Source: Paenibacillus barcinonensis (GTDB lineage: Bacteria > Bacillota > Bacilli > Paenibacillales > Paenibacillaceae). From it: a DNA stretch of 64,000 nt. The stretch spans positions 46,273 to 110,272 of the forward strand of contig NZ_QJSW01000018.1 of assembly GCF_003217495.1 (NCBI RefSeq), given 5' to 3'. The position numbers and the translations under genes were made by a program. Shown piece by piece: positions 7,963 to 16,659 of this stretch. Below the pieces are notes generated by a model, which was not told the origin of the DNA, searched no databases, and was given only the letters and a program-made list of their open reading frames with translations. How positions within the stretch are numbered: the stretch's first letter is position 1; each line of letters opens with the position of its first letter.

Positions 7963-9455
7963 GTAGCAATAAATCAGGAAACAACCCTAAATCAGCAAAT
8001 AACGATAAGTCACGTAATAACACCAGAGCAGGCCGCTTCTCGGATAAAGGTGTCAAGAATAGTGACTCCAGGAACGTGAACAACAGCGCGCGCATGCAGA
8101 AGCCAAAAGTCTCTGCACGTGCGCTTGCGGTTAAAGTGCTGAGTGCAGTTGAGCAGGATGGGGCGTACAGCAATCTGGAATTAAATCGCCGTCTCAAGGA
8201 GGCTGAGCTTAGTTCTGCAGATGCAGGACTTGCTACCGAATTGGTGTACGGAACGATTGCAAGACGGAATACACTTGATTATTATCTGGAGCGTTTTGTT
8301 GCCAAAGGTGTAGCCAAATTGCAGCCTTGGGTACGAAGTCTGCTTCGAATCAGTGTCTATCAGATCATCTACCTGGATCGAATTCCGGAACATGCCGTTG
8401 TGAGTGAGGCTGTTAATCTGGCGAAGAAGCTGGGTCATCAGGGAATCTCCGGTATGGTGAACGGCGTGCTGCGGAATATGATTCGAAATCGGGAACAACT
8501 GCAGATCCCTTCACATCTTCCTGTTGCTGAACGGATTTCGCTGGAGCATTCTCATCCGCTGTGGATGGTAGAGCGTTGGATTCGTCAGTATGGTGAAGCG
8601 ACAACGGAAGCCATCTGCCGGGCAAATAATGAACCACCAGCAGTGAGCGTGCGTGTGAATGCAACGATGACTACACGTGCAAAAATGATGGAGGAGATGG
8701 CAAGCAGCGGTGCGGTTGTTGAAGCTTCACGTCTCAGTCCAGATGGCATTCTTGTACGAAGTGGCGGTAATATGGCGCTAACGTCCTGGTATCGGGACGG
8801 GCTGTTCTCTGTACAGGATGAAAGCTCTATGCTGGTTGCCGAGGCTGTGGCCCCTGAAGAGGGACAGCGCGTATTGGACTGCTGTGCAGCTCCGGGCGGA
8901 AAAACAGCGCATATGGCGGAGAAGATGCAGGATCGCGGTCAAATTATAGCTAACGATGTTCATGCCCATAAGCGTGAGCTTATTCTGGAGCAGGCGGAAC
9001 GTCTTGGACTTGGGTGCATTGATGCGGTAACCGGAGATGCACTTGATTTAAACAAGCGATACGCCGAGGCTTCATTTGACCGGATTTTGCTGGATGCACC
9101 TTGCTCGGGTTTAGGCGTGATTCGCCGCAAGCCTGACGTAAAATGGAGCAAGTCGGCATCGGATATCGAGGATATCTCCAGCCTGCAAAGCGAGCTGCTT
9201 GATCGGGTAGCGCCGCTGCTCAAACCGGGCGGCATTCTGGTGTACAGCACATGTACCATAGAAGCAGCCGAGAATGAAGACATGGTGGCGGGCTTTTTGA
9301 GTCGTCATCCTGAATATCAGGCGATGGAAACGTCTAACTGGTCGCAGTCCGAAGCCCGAAGCTGGAAGGCTGTGAACGGTGGTGTTCAGATTCTGCCGCA
9401 GGATGCTCACAGTGACGGTTTTTACATTGCAAGGTTGACAAGAACGGTTAACTAA
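7959..9455 (+). CDS. rsmB: 16S rRNA (cytosine-967-C5)-methyltransferase RsmB
   Basis: The 498-aa protein has a NusB-like RNA-binding N-domain (about residues 50-190, ALAVKVLSAVEQ) and a Rossmann methyltransferase domain. The latter shows SAM motif VLDCCAAPGGKTAHMAE and two conserved cysteines in DAPCSGLGVIRRKPD and YSTCTIEAAEN. It methylates C967 of 16S rRNA. The first roughly 47 residues are an Asn/Lys/Ser-rich, probably disordered extension (SSNKSGNNPKSANNDKSRNN) not seen in the usual family start. An alternative internal start could remove it, but the ATGA overlap with fmt supports the long form. Confidence 0.93.
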   Translation: MSSNKSGNNPKSANNDKSRNNTRAGRFSDKGVKNSDSRNVNNSARMQKPKVSARALAVKVLSAVEQDGAYSNLELNRRLKEAELSSADAGLATELVYGTIARRNTLDYYLERFVAKGVAKLQPWVRSLLRISVYQIIYLDRIPEHAVVSEAVNLAKKLGHQGISGMVNGVLRNMIRNREQLQIPSHLPVAERISLEHSHPLWMVERWIRQYGEATTEAICRANNEPPAVSVRVNATMTTRAKMMEEMASSGAVVEASRLSPDGILVRSGGNMALTSWYRDGLFSVQDESSMLVAEAVAPEEGQRVLDCCAAPGGKTAHMAEKMQDRGQIIANDVHAHKRELILEQAERLGLGCIDAVTGDALDLNKRYAEASFDRILLDAPCSGLGVIRRKPDVKWSKSASDIEDISSLQSELLDRVAPLLKPGGILVYSTCTIEAAENEDMVAGFLSRHPEYQAMETSNWSQSEARSWKAVNGGVQILPQDAHSDGFYIARLTRTVN

Positions 9456-9480
9456 CAGTTTAATAAGCACGGAAGGAAGG

Positions 9481-9510
9481 CCGCCGAGGGAAACCACGGC
9501 GGATTTCTTT
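9481..9510 (+). terminator. possible weak terminator after rsmB
   Basis: CCGCCG and CGGCGG form a GC-rich stem, extended by two inner GC pairs past one mismatch, around a GAAA loop, with ATTTCTTT after it. The T-tract is interrupted, so this could act as an attenuator. The rest of the 278-bp gap to rlmN holds two copies of TGGTGAAATCAA about 23 bp apart and a TATAAT at 9603, but no gene. Confidence 0.45.
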
Positions 9511-9733
9511 GTGAGAGGATAGCCTGGTGAAATCAATGGGGGATCTATTGGTGAAATCAAGCAGGTAAAATGATGTCAAGATGCGATAGCGGCATCGAGG
9601 TGTTATAATGCATGAAGAACGTGTCTCACGGGTATACATGGATGTAACGTGGTGTTTGTGATAGAATAGGACGAATGCAGTAAAATGATCGAAAGCAAAT
9701 GAAAAGAAAAAAGGAATAGGTGTTGACAACAAA

Positions 9734-10774
9734 ATGAAACCTTTTATATACGATTTTTCCCTGGAGCAGTTACAGCAATGGGCTGTTGAGAACGGGGAGC
9801 CTGCGTTTCGCGGCGGCCAGATTTTTGACTGGATCTATGTGAAACGTGTGAATGATTTCAGTGAAATGACAAATCTGTCCAAGGCTTTGCGCGAGAAGCT
9901 GGCAGATCAGTTTGAATTTGTAACCCTCAAGGAAATTACCAAGTTTGAGTCCAAGGATGGCACTGTGAAGTTCCTCTTTGGTCTGCATGATGATCATGCG
10001 ATCGAGACGGTTATTATGAAGCATAATTATGGCAACAGCATCTGTGTAACGACACAGGTCGGCTGCCGGATCGGCTGCACATTCTGTGCATCCACGTTAG
10101 GTGGACTCAAGCGTAACCTTACAGCAGGTGAGATTGTAGCTCAGGTTGTACAGGCCCAGAAGATACTTGATGAACGTAATGAACGTGTCAGCAGTATCGT
10201 CATTATGGGTTCCGGAGAGCCGTTTGAAAACTACGAAGCAACGATGACGTTCCTGCGGATTATGATCCACGAAAAGGGTCTGAATATCGGTCAGCGTCAC
10301 ATTACTGTGTCTACGAGCGGAATTGTACCGAACATCTACAAGTTTGCAGATGAAGACACACAGATCAATCTTGCCATTTCGATCCATGCGCCGAATGATG
10401 CTCTTCGTTCGAAGCTGATGCCGGTTAACCGACGTTTCCCGTTTGAAGATGTGATGGAGTCTCTTCGTTATTATCTGGCCAAGACGGGCCGAAGAATTAC
10501 GTTTGAGTATGCTCTGATTGGCGGCGTGAACGATCAGCCGGAGCATGCGGCAGAGCTGGCAAGTGTGCTTAAAAACATGTTGTGCCATGTCAATCTGATC
10601 CCGGTTAACCATGTACCGGAGCGCAAATATGTTAGAACATCCAGAAGTGACATATTTAATTTCCAGAGAATTCTCTCCGAACAGGGAGTTAATGTAACGA
10701 TTCGCCGTGAACAGGGACATGATATTGCTGCCGCTTGCGGCCAGCTTCGTGCAAAGCATATGGAGTTGAGGTGA
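9734..10774 (+). CDS. rlmN: dual-specificity rRNA/tRNA adenine-C2 methyltransferase RlmN
   Basis: The 346-aa radical-SAM enzyme methylates C2 of A2503 in 23S rRNA, and of A37 in some tRNAs. The cluster-binding motif is GCRIGCTFCAST (about residues 113-124, CxxxCxxC). Other family blocks are IVIMGSGEPFENY, TVSTSGIVP, and a late conserved Cys in AACGQLR. The N-terminus (IYDFSLEQLQQW) matches the accessory HhH-like domain. prpC follows 7 bp downstream. Confidence 0.95.
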   Translation: MKPFIYDFSLEQLQQWAVENGEPAFRGGQIFDWIYVKRVNDFSEMTNLSKALREKLADQFEFVTLKEITKFESKDGTVKFLFGLHDDHAIETVIMKHNYGNSICVTTQVGCRIGCTFCASTLGGLKRNLTAGEIVAQVVQAQKILDERNERVSSIVIMGSGEPFENYEATMTFLRIMIHEKGLNIGQRHITVSTSGIVPNIYKFADEDTQINLAISIHAPNDALRSKLMPVNRRFPFEDVMESLRYYLAKTGRRITFEYALIGGVNDQPEHAAELASVLKNMLCHVNLIPVNHVPERKYVRTSRSDIFNFQRILSEQGVNVTIRREQGHDIAAACGQLRAKHMELR

Positions 10775-10781
10775 GAGCGTT

Positions 10782-11558
10782 TTGATCAAAACAGTTCATG
10801 TGAGCCATATCGGACGAGTACGTTCGGTGAATGAAGATTCAGCCTGGATTCGTAATCTCGATACAGGATATATTCTGGGAATCGTTGCGGACGGCATGGG
10901 TGGACATCTTGCTGGAGATACGGCGAGTCGTCTAGCAGTGGAGACGCTGGTAGAGGATTTGGCGACACTGGAGCCAGGTCTGTCCCATGCTTCCCTGTCA
11001 GCTGCACTTAGCGATGCGATTCTTCATGCGAATGAAGTCATATTCCGCACAGCGTCTACGGACGATAAGTATCATAATATGGGAACGACAGTGGTCGCTG
11101 CCCTATTAAATGATGCAGAAGGTGTGATAGGACATATCGGGGACAGCCGCGCTTATAAAATTGCAGGCAAGGAAGTATTACAGCTGACCGAAGATCACAC
11201 ATTGGTAAATGAATTGTACAAAAACGGTCAGATCAGCAAAGAAGATGTGACTCATCATCCGCGGCGCAATGTGCTTACTCGAGCCCTTGGCACAGATGCC
11301 GAGGTGAAGGTAGATATGGATACTGTTCGCTTGGAAGAAGGCGAAGTGTTGCTTCTCTGCAGCGATGGACTCAGTAACCTGGTCAGCAATGAGCAGATTA
11401 TTCAGGTTGCAGGCAATCTTGAACTTGCGCTAGAGGATCGCGCTGACCGATTGCTTCAATTGGCACTGCTCGCTGGAGGAGACGATAACATCACGGTAGC
11501 GTTATTCGAACCTCAGCATCAGGATGCCGTGCATACGGAAGCGGGGTGTGAGTCATGA
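10782..11558 (+). CDS. prpC: PP2C-type Ser/Thr protein phosphatase PrpC
   Basis: The 258-aa metal-dependent phosphatase reverses phosphorylation by the adjacent kinase. PP2C motifs are visible: RSVNEDS (about 14-20), GIVADGMGGHLAGD (about 33-46), GTTVVAAL, HIGDSRAYK, the CSDGLSN segment and GGDDNITV near the end. It starts at TTG 10782 after a GAGGTGAG site. The start beginning IKTVHVSHIGRVR is the family norm. It overlaps prkC by ATGA. Confidence 0.95.
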   Translation: MIKTVHVSHIGRVRSVNEDSAWIRNLDTGYILGIVADGMGGHLAGDTASRLAVETLVEDLATLEPGLSHASLSAALSDAILHANEVIFRTASTDDKYHNMGTTVVAALLNDAEGVIGHIGDSRAYKIAGKEVLQLTEDHTLVNELYKNGQISKEDVTHHPRRNVLTRALGTDAEVKVDMDTVRLEEGEVLLLCSDGLSNLVSNEQIIQVAGNLELALEDRADRLLQLALLAGGDDNITVALFEPQHQDAVHTEAGCES

Positions 11559-13768
11559 TTGGGCATCAGCTAGGCGGACGCTATGAAGTGATTGAGCGTG
11601 TTGGCGGCGGAGGCATGGCTCTTGTGTACAAAGCTCAGGACTTGCTTTTGAACCGAAATGTAGCGATTAAGGTTCTTAGACAGCAGTTTGTGCATGATGA
11701 AGAGTTTATTCGACGTTTCCGCAGAGAAGCACAATCGGCAGCATCTCTTTCCCACCCTAATGTGGTTAGCATCTATGATGTGGGTCAGGAAGATGAAGTG
11801 CATTATATCGTTATGGAATATGTGGAAGGTAAAAATCTGAATGAGATTATTAAGGAGCGTGCGCCTTTACAGGTTGACGAGGCAGTACACATTGCTTCCC
11901 AGATTGCGGACGCACTGGACCATGCGCATCATAATCAAATCATTCATCGGGATATCAAGCCGCATAACATCTTAATCGGCCGAAATGGTCGCGTGAAAGT
12001 GACGGATTTCGGTATTGCCCGTGCCGTAACCTCTACAACGATTACACAGACCGGCTCCGTTGTCGGTTCTGTTCATTATTTCTCGCCAGAGCATGCCAAG
12101 GGCATCGTAACTGGTGAGAAATCGGACTTATATTCTCTCGGCATTGTACTCTATCAAATGCTGACCGGGCAGCTTCCTTTTTTGGGAGAGAGTCCGATCA
12201 GTGTGGCCCTGAAACATTTGCAGGAAGAGTTTGATGAACCGCGCAAATTCAATCCGCTTATCCCGCAAAGTGTGGAAAATGTCATTCTCAAATCCATGCG
12301 GAAAAATCCGCAGGAGCGTTACCAATCAGCCAAGGAAATGCAGAACGATCTGGAGACATGCCTGTTGCCAGAGAGACGCAATGAGACAAAGGTTGATTTT
12401 CCCGATGAGGATGATATTGACCAGACTCGTGTTATGCCTGCGATTAAACCGGAGCCGCGTGGAATGACGTCCACCGGTGCTGTACCGGTAATGAATGCGG
12501 ATGAAGACATGAATGCGAGTAACTTGAAGAAGAAAAACTGGAAAAAACCGACACTGCTTATATCACTGACTCTTCTTATTCTAATCGCGATGGTTGGAGT
12601 CGTATGGTATGTCAAGGGTATGCTCGTTGTACCTGAGGTCACCGTACCTAATGTGGTCAACCAGACGGAAGAAAAGGCCCGCGAGCTGTTGGAGGCTGAA
12701 GGACTGGTAGTAAGCAACGAGGTCATTCGACAGTACAAGGAAAATGTAGATGCAGGCATGGTCTTCGATCAGAGCAGAAATGCAGGCGATGTGGTTAAAA
12801 AAGGTACGGAAGTGCAGCTCAGTGTTGGCGCGGAGAAAGCAAAAACAAAAATGATTGATGTTAAGGGAGGCCCTTATACAGAAGCGGTCAAAAAACTGAC
12901 TGCATTGGGCCTCAAGGAGGACCAGATCAAGCGCAAGGACGAATTCTCTAACGAAGTAGCTTCAGGTTTGGTTATTTCCCAGACACCTGGTGTGAATGAA
13001 GAAATTGATCCTGAGCTGGTTGAAATTGAGTTAACCGTAAGCAAGGGTACCGAAACGGTCAAAATGCCTGATCTGAAAAATCATACGCGTAGTGAAGCAG
13101 AGCAATTGCTGAAAGACAAGGGACTTGTGCTTGGGCAGGTACAGGAGGAATCCAGTTATACTGTGGATGAAGGCAAAGTCACCCAGCAATGGCCTGTGGA
13201 AGCAGGAGCAGATGTGAATCCTGGCGACAAGATTACGATCTTTATCAGCACAGGATATCCGCCTGAAGCGTTGAAGTATCCGTTTAATATCAACGTATCA
13301 CCCAAAGAAGTCGGTAAAAACAGTAAAATCCGTATTACCTATGAGGATGCACGCGGTAAAAATCAGGAGTGGGGAACACGTACGATTAATTCTGCTCAAG
13401 TCCTGACGATTCCGCTGGTGCTTGCACCAAATGAAAACGGTGCGGTGTCTGTGTATCGTGATGGCAAGTTTCTGGATACGTACGTTGTTTCTTACAGTGA
13501 AGCGAAGAATGGTACGGTAAATGTTCCGTCCATTGATCCTGAGCAGAGCACACAAGCGCCACCCGCGAATACCCCTGATCCCGGAAATGGTGACAACGGT
13601 AACGGTAATGTGGACAATGGCGGGGAAACGGACCCTGGCTCCACTCCGGTTGATGGAGAAGGAGATAACCAGGAAGGAGACACTTCGGCCATGAAGACGG
13701 ATAAAGGTCCAGGCAAGCATAAAGAGGATAAGAAAAAAGGAGTTATTAACGCATCAGGCCGTCCATAA
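11555..13768 (+). CDS. prkC: PASTA-domain Ser/Thr protein kinase PrkC (Stk1)
   Basis: The 737-aa membrane kinase senses muropeptides and lipid II in relatives and controls germination and cell-wall metabolism. The kinase domain spans residues 1-265: glycine loop VGGGGMALV, Lys39 in AIKV, catalytic HRDIKPHN at 131, DFG in VTDFGIA. A single TM helix lies near 330-350 (LLISLTLLILIAMVGVVWYV). Three extracellular PASTA repeats follow, starting near PNVVNQT, IDVKGGP and MPDLKNHT. An Ig-like region and a Gly/Asn/Asp/Pro-rich tail of about 100 residues come last. That tail is longer than in B. subtilis and is likely disordered or wall-spanning. Confidence 0.95.
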   Translation: MIGHQLGGRYEVIERVGGGGMALVYKAQDLLLNRNVAIKVLRQQFVHDEEFIRRFRREAQSAASLSHPNVVSIYDVGQEDEVHYIVMEYVEGKNLNEIIKERAPLQVDEAVHIASQIADALDHAHHNQIIHRDIKPHNILIGRNGRVKVTDFGIARAVTSTTITQTGSVVGSVHYFSPEHAKGIVTGEKSDLYSLGIVLYQMLTGQLPFLGESPISVALKHLQEEFDEPRKFNPLIPQSVENVILKSMRKNPQERYQSAKEMQNDLETCLLPERRNETKVDFPDEDDIDQTRVMPAIKPEPRGMTSTGAVPVMNADEDMNASNLKKKNWKKPTLLISLTLLILIAMVGVVWYVKGMLVVPEVTVPNVVNQTEEKARELLEAEGLVVSNEVIRQYKENVDAGMVFDQSRNAGDVVKKGTEVQLSVGAEKAKTKMIDVKGGPYTEAVKKLTALGLKEDQIKRKDEFSNEVASGLVISQTPGVNEEIDPELVEIELTVSKGTETVKMPDLKNHTRSEAEQLLKDKGLVLGQVQEESSYTVDEGKVTQQWPVEAGADVNPGDKITIFISTGYPPEALKYPFNINVSPKEVGKNSKIRITYEDARGKNQEWGTRTINSAQVLTIPLVLAPNENGAVSVYRDGKFLDTYVVSYSEAKNGTVNVPSIDPEQSTQAPPANTPDPGNGDNGNGNVDNGGETDPGSTPVDGEGDNQEGDTSAMKTDKGPGKHKEDKKKGVINASGRP

Positions 13769-13775
13769 GGACGGC
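13758..13775 (+). other. short hairpin spanning the prkC stop codon
   Basis: GCCGTCC, an ATAA loop and GGACGGC form a perfect 7-bp stem whose left arm is the end of prkC and whose loop includes its stop codon. No T-run follows, so it is probably an mRNA-stabilising or attenuating hairpin rather than a full terminator before rsgA. Confidence 0.4.
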
Positions 13776-13845
13776 TTATGCTGGCGTAAGGTGTAATCAG
13801 ACATTGTGAATGAACAGAACTGACTTGAAGGAGGGCGACGGAGCT

Positions 13846-14763
13846 GTGCCAGAGGGTATCATCGTGAAAGCATTAAGTGGTTACTACTATGTCATGCCGA
13901 TGGAAGACAACGGGGTTCCTTCGGTTGAAGGTTCCGCCGTTCAATGTAGAGCCAGGGGGATTTTTCGTAAAAGAGGCACGTCTCCACTGGTTGGTGATCG
14001 TGTAAACTACATGCTGACAGAGAACGGCGAAGGAACAGTAGATGAAATTCATAAGCGTGAGACTGAATTAATTCGTCCGCCTGTGGCCAATGTCAGCCTG
14101 GCTGTTCTGCTGTTTTCGGTCAAAGAGCCTGACATGAATCTAAATCTGCTGGACAAGTTTCTTGTTCATATTGAACAGGCAGGGCTTGATGCCTTGATTG
14201 TACTAACCAAACAGGATCTAATCGACCCGGAAGCCGAGAATCGGGATGTTGTCACTGAAGTAAAGGCGCTATATGAGCAAATTGGTTACGAGGTCATTTC
14301 AACCAGTTCTCGTACAGGAGAAGGAAGCGAGCTGCTCAGAGAACGTTTAGCTGGCAAGATCAGTGTATTTTCGGGTCAATCCGGTGTAGGCAAGTCCTCT
14401 ATGCTGAATGCACTGATGCCTGGACTTACGTTGGAGACAAGCGCAATTAGCATGCGTCTGGGACGTGGTAAACACACCACCAGACACGTAGAGCTTATTC
14501 CATTGGATAATGGCGGGTTTGTTGCAGATACGCCGGGATTCAGCCAACTGGACTTTCTGGAGATCGGTGTGGAGGAATTATCCACTTGTTTCCGGGAGTT
14601 TGCGCAGTTTGCGGATCAGTGCAAGTTCCGCGGGTGTACACATACGCATGAACCGGGCTGCCGGGTGTTGGCGGCGAAAGCAGAAGGGTTGATCTCCGAA
14701 AGCCGATATCAGCACTATGAGCAGTTCCTGACTGAAATGAAAGATAAGAAGCGGAGGTATTAA
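13846..14763 (+). CDS. rsgA: ribosome small subunit-dependent GTPase RsgA (CpgA/YloQ)
   Basis: The 305-aa circularly permuted GTPase acts in late 30S maturation. It has an N-terminal OB fold (EGIIVKALSGYYYV), the permuted G-motif order TKQDL (G4), GQSGVGKSSMLNAL (G1) and DTPGF (G3), and a C-terminal zinc site CKFRGCTHTHEPGC. The GTG at 13846 was chosen: AAGGAGGG lies about 10 nt upstream and the product then begins MPEGIIVKALSG like YloQ. An ATG at 13810 would put the ribosome binding site inside the gene. The prkC-rsgA-rpe order is conserved. Confidence 0.93.
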   Translation: MPEGIIVKALSGYYYVMPMEDNGVPSVEGSAVQCRARGIFRKRGTSPLVGDRVNYMLTENGEGTVDEIHKRETELIRPPVANVSLAVLLFSVKEPDMNLNLLDKFLVHIEQAGLDALIVLTKQDLIDPEAENRDVVTEVKALYEQIGYEVISTSSRTGEGSELLRERLAGKISVFSGQSGVGKSSMLNALMPGLTLETSAISMRLGRGKHTTRHVELIPLDNGGFVADTPGFSQLDFLEIGVEELSTCFREFAQFADQCKFRGCTHTHEPGCRVLAAKAEGLISESRYQHYEQFLTEMKDKKRRY

Positions 14764-14764
14764 C

Positions 14765-15424
14765 ATGATTAAAATTGCCCCATCCATATTATCGGCTGAT
14801 TTTGCCAAGCTTGGCGCGGAAGTTGCGGAAGCGCAGGCGGCAGGCGGAGACTGGATTCATGTTGACGTGATGGACGGTCACTTCGTTCCCAATATTACGC
14901 TTGGACCAGCGATTGTAAAGGCTATAGCACCGCATACGACGCTGCCGCTGGACGTTCACTTGATGATTGAGAACCCGGAACGGTACGTGGAAGAGTTCGC
15001 CAAAGCGGGTGCAGCGGTTATTACGGTGCATGCCGAGGCTTGTGTGCATCTGCACCGTGTAATTCATCTGATCAAAGAGCAGGGTGTCAAGGCAGGAGTT
15101 GCTCTTAACCCGGGCACTCCGGCAAGTGCAATTCAGGAAGTGCTGGATGATGTGGATATGGTATTGGTCATGACCGTTAATCCGGGCTTCGGTGGCCAGG
15201 CATTTATCTCTGGCACGATGAACAAAATCAAGCAGATTCGTACATGGTTGAATGAAAAAGGACGTCACGACGTACATATCGAGGTAGATGGTGGTATAGC
15301 TGCCGATACAGCTCCGCTTGTCGTTGAAGCTGGCGCAGATGTTCTTGTGGCTGGTAGTGCCGTATTCGGCCGGGAAGATCGTGCTGCTGCGATAGCCGAG
15401 ATCCGTAGCAGCTACGAGGGTTAA
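14765..15424 (+). CDS. rpe: ribulose-phosphate 3-epimerase
   Basis: The 219-aa TIM-barrel enzyme interconverts ribulose-5-P and xylulose-5-P in the pentose phosphate pathway. Signature segments are APSILSADFAKLG, HVDVMDGHFVPNITLGP with metal His and Asp, DVHLMIENP, MTVNPGFGGQAFI and EVDGGIA. A GCGGAGGT site precedes the ATG, which lies one base after the rsgA stop. Confidence 0.96.
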   Translation: MIKIAPSILSADFAKLGAEVAEAQAAGGDWIHVDVMDGHFVPNITLGPAIVKAIAPHTTLPLDVHLMIENPERYVEEFAKAGAAVITVHAEACVHLHRVIHLIKEQGVKAGVALNPGTPASAIQEVLDDVDMVLVMTVNPGFGGQAFISGTMNKIKQIRTWLNEKGRHDVHIEVDGGIAADTAPLVVEAGADVLVAGSAVFGREDRAAAIAEIRSSYEG

Positions 15425-15426
15425 TC

Positions 15427-15690
15427 ATGACCTTCAAGGAGACGCTGTGGACGATGGCTGCGAGTCTGGTAACGGGGCTGGTGCTTGCACTGTTTGCAGT
15501 GCTTCAGGCTCCCTACAATGCACTCACGTCATTAATCGGAGTAGCGGTAGTCATTATGTATTTCCGCAAGTTTGATCGGAAGGGACATCGGATTACATTT
15601 GTTGTATTTAGCATTTTGTACTATCTCATGAGTGTTTTCATGATTGCTGTCTATCAGTATATTCCCGCGCAAAGCGAAATGGGTGGATGA
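15427..15690 (+). CDS. small three-helix membrane protein, unknown function
   Basis: The 87-aa protein has three likely membrane segments: TMAASLVTGLVLALFAVL (about 9-26), YNALTSLIGVAVVIMYF (about 30-46) and ITFVVFSILYYLMSVFMI (about 55-72). A basic cytoplasmic loop RKFDRKGHR separates the last two. It begins 2 bp after rpe and ends at a strong terminator, so it is the last gene of the rsgA-rpe operon. In B. subtilis this place is held by thiN, which is not similar. I do not recognise the family. Confidence 0.7.
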   Translation: MTFKETLWTMAASLVTGLVLALFAVLQAPYNALTSLIGVAVVIMYFRKFDRKGHRITFVVFSILYYLMSVFMIAVYQYIPAQSEMGG

Positions 15691-15738
15691 TCTAGCTTGT
15701 CATTGTGGAATAGGGACAGCAGGTTCCGCATAAATATG

Positions 15739-15772
15739 GTTACATGAGCAGGTTTCTCATGTAGCCTTTTTT
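15739..15772 (+). terminator. intrinsic terminator ending the prpC-prkC-rsgA-rpe operon
   Basis: GGTTACATGAG (15739-15749) pairs with CTCATGTAGCC (15756-15766) with one wobble, followed by six T. Confidence 0.85.
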
Positions 15773-15844
15773 GTCGTGTTTGGGTGAAAAAGGCCTGAAG
15801 CATAGGATACGGCGGATGCATGAGCATGATGGGGAGGGTGAAGT

Positions 15845-15925
15845 ATGAAATTTTACACATTCAAACTGCCGAAGTTTTTGGGAGGATTTGTGAAGGCGAT
15901 CCTGAATACGTTTCAAAAGAACTGA
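15845..15925 (+). CDS. spoVM: stage V sporulation protein M (SpoVM), 26 aa
   Basis: The 26-residue reading MKFYTFKLPKFLGGF followed by VKAILNTFQKN is nearly the B. subtilis SpoVM sequence, which begins MKFYTIKLPKFLGG. SpoVM is an amphipathic helix that recognises the positively curved forespore outer membrane and anchors SpoIVA for coat assembly. The Pro near position 9 needed for curvature sensing is present. A strong GGGGAGGGTG site precedes the ATG. The gene has its own transcription unit between the rpe terminator and the convergent rpmB, the same place as in B. subtilis. Confidence 0.93.
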   Translation: MKFYTFKLPKFLGGFVKAILNTFQKN

Positions 15926-16121
15926 TCTGGGCTACAAGCTTAATAAGCATTGCATGACCTATACGTTGATCAGCAGCATCGTCAGTCGAATACCGCCGCT
16001 TGGGCTAGAGGCTTATCTGGAGAACCGGATCTGCAGTACGTGCCATGCGGCGGCCATTCCTGTGTATTCAGGATGTGGTGGCACGGCATGATGTACTTGT
16101 TCTGAAGAAAGCAGGGTGTGG

Positions 16122-16175
16122 AAGGTGCTTTTTGTAAACACCAAAAAAGCACCTGCAAGGAACAAGGTGCTTTTT
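16122..16175. terminator. three-arm bidirectional terminator between spoVM and rpmB
   Basis: AAGGTGCTTTTT occurs at 16122-16133 and again at 16164-16175, with the complement AAAAAAGCACCT at 16143-16154 between them. The middle arm can pair with either flank, giving two mutually exclusive hairpins. The right-hand hairpin (16143-16175) gives rpmB, on the minus strand, a T-run. The same arms can also end transcripts from the left. Confidence 0.7.
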
Positions 16176-16205
16176 GCTTACCCGATTTATAGTAGCTTTG
16201 CGTGA

Positions 16206-16394
16206 TTATACGCGAGTCACTTTACCGGCTTTCAGTGCACGGGTGCTTACGTATACACGTTTTGGTTTGCCGTTCACGAGAATGCGGACCTTCTGAACGT
16301 TTACGCCCCAAGAACGACGGTTACGGTTGTTAGCGTGGGATACGTGGTTACCGGTGCCCGGTTTCTTACCTGTCACATAACATTTGCGAGACAT
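16206..16394 (-). CDS. rpmB: 50S ribosomal protein L28
   Basis: The 62-aa basic protein starts MSRKCYVTGKKPGTGNHVSHANN and contains NRRSWGVNVQKVRI. This matches bacterial L28, with only the first of the zinc-type cysteines in this form. It is a component of the large ribosomal subunit. A GGAGGTG site lies before the ATG on the minus strand. It is convergent with spoVM as in B. subtilis, and has its own promoter about 180 bp upstream. Confidence 0.96.
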   Translation of the reverse strand: MSRKCYVTGKKPGTGNHVSHANNRNRRSWGVNVQKVRILVNGKPKRVYVSTRALKAGKVTRV

Positions 16395-16571
16395 AGATTA
16401 CACCTCCTATCCTAAAATAACCAGTGCCTTCGGAGAGACGAACGTCATTCCATAAGGACTAAATTGTTCTTTCCTGATCCTGAGATCAGGCTTCAGTAGC
16501 TAATGGCGTTGTTCAAGCCGGCATGGCCGGATCATTTCCATTACTTAACCTGCATAAAACAATACTTGAAT

Positions 16572-16601
16572 ATAATATCATAATTAAAAAAGCTTCGTCA
16601 A
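16572..16601 (-). promoter_or_regulatory. sigma-A-type promoter for rpmB
   Basis: Read on the minus strand, TTGACG (16596-16601) is followed after 18 bp by TATTAT (16572-16577). It points toward rpmB, leaving a leader of roughly 170 nt with small inverted repeats (CCTGATCCTGAGATCAGG region). No known riboswitch was recognised in that leader. Confidence 0.55.
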
Positions 16602-16659
16602 CTGATCCAAAAACTTTATTTATTTCTCTTGTCTAATATAGTACAATGTTGAATAGTCC

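Noticed and set aside
9521..9565. Two copies of TGGTGAAATCAA between rsmB and rlmN
   Set aside because: It is a short pair with no further copies or link to a promoter. It is too small to call a CRISPR array or operator.
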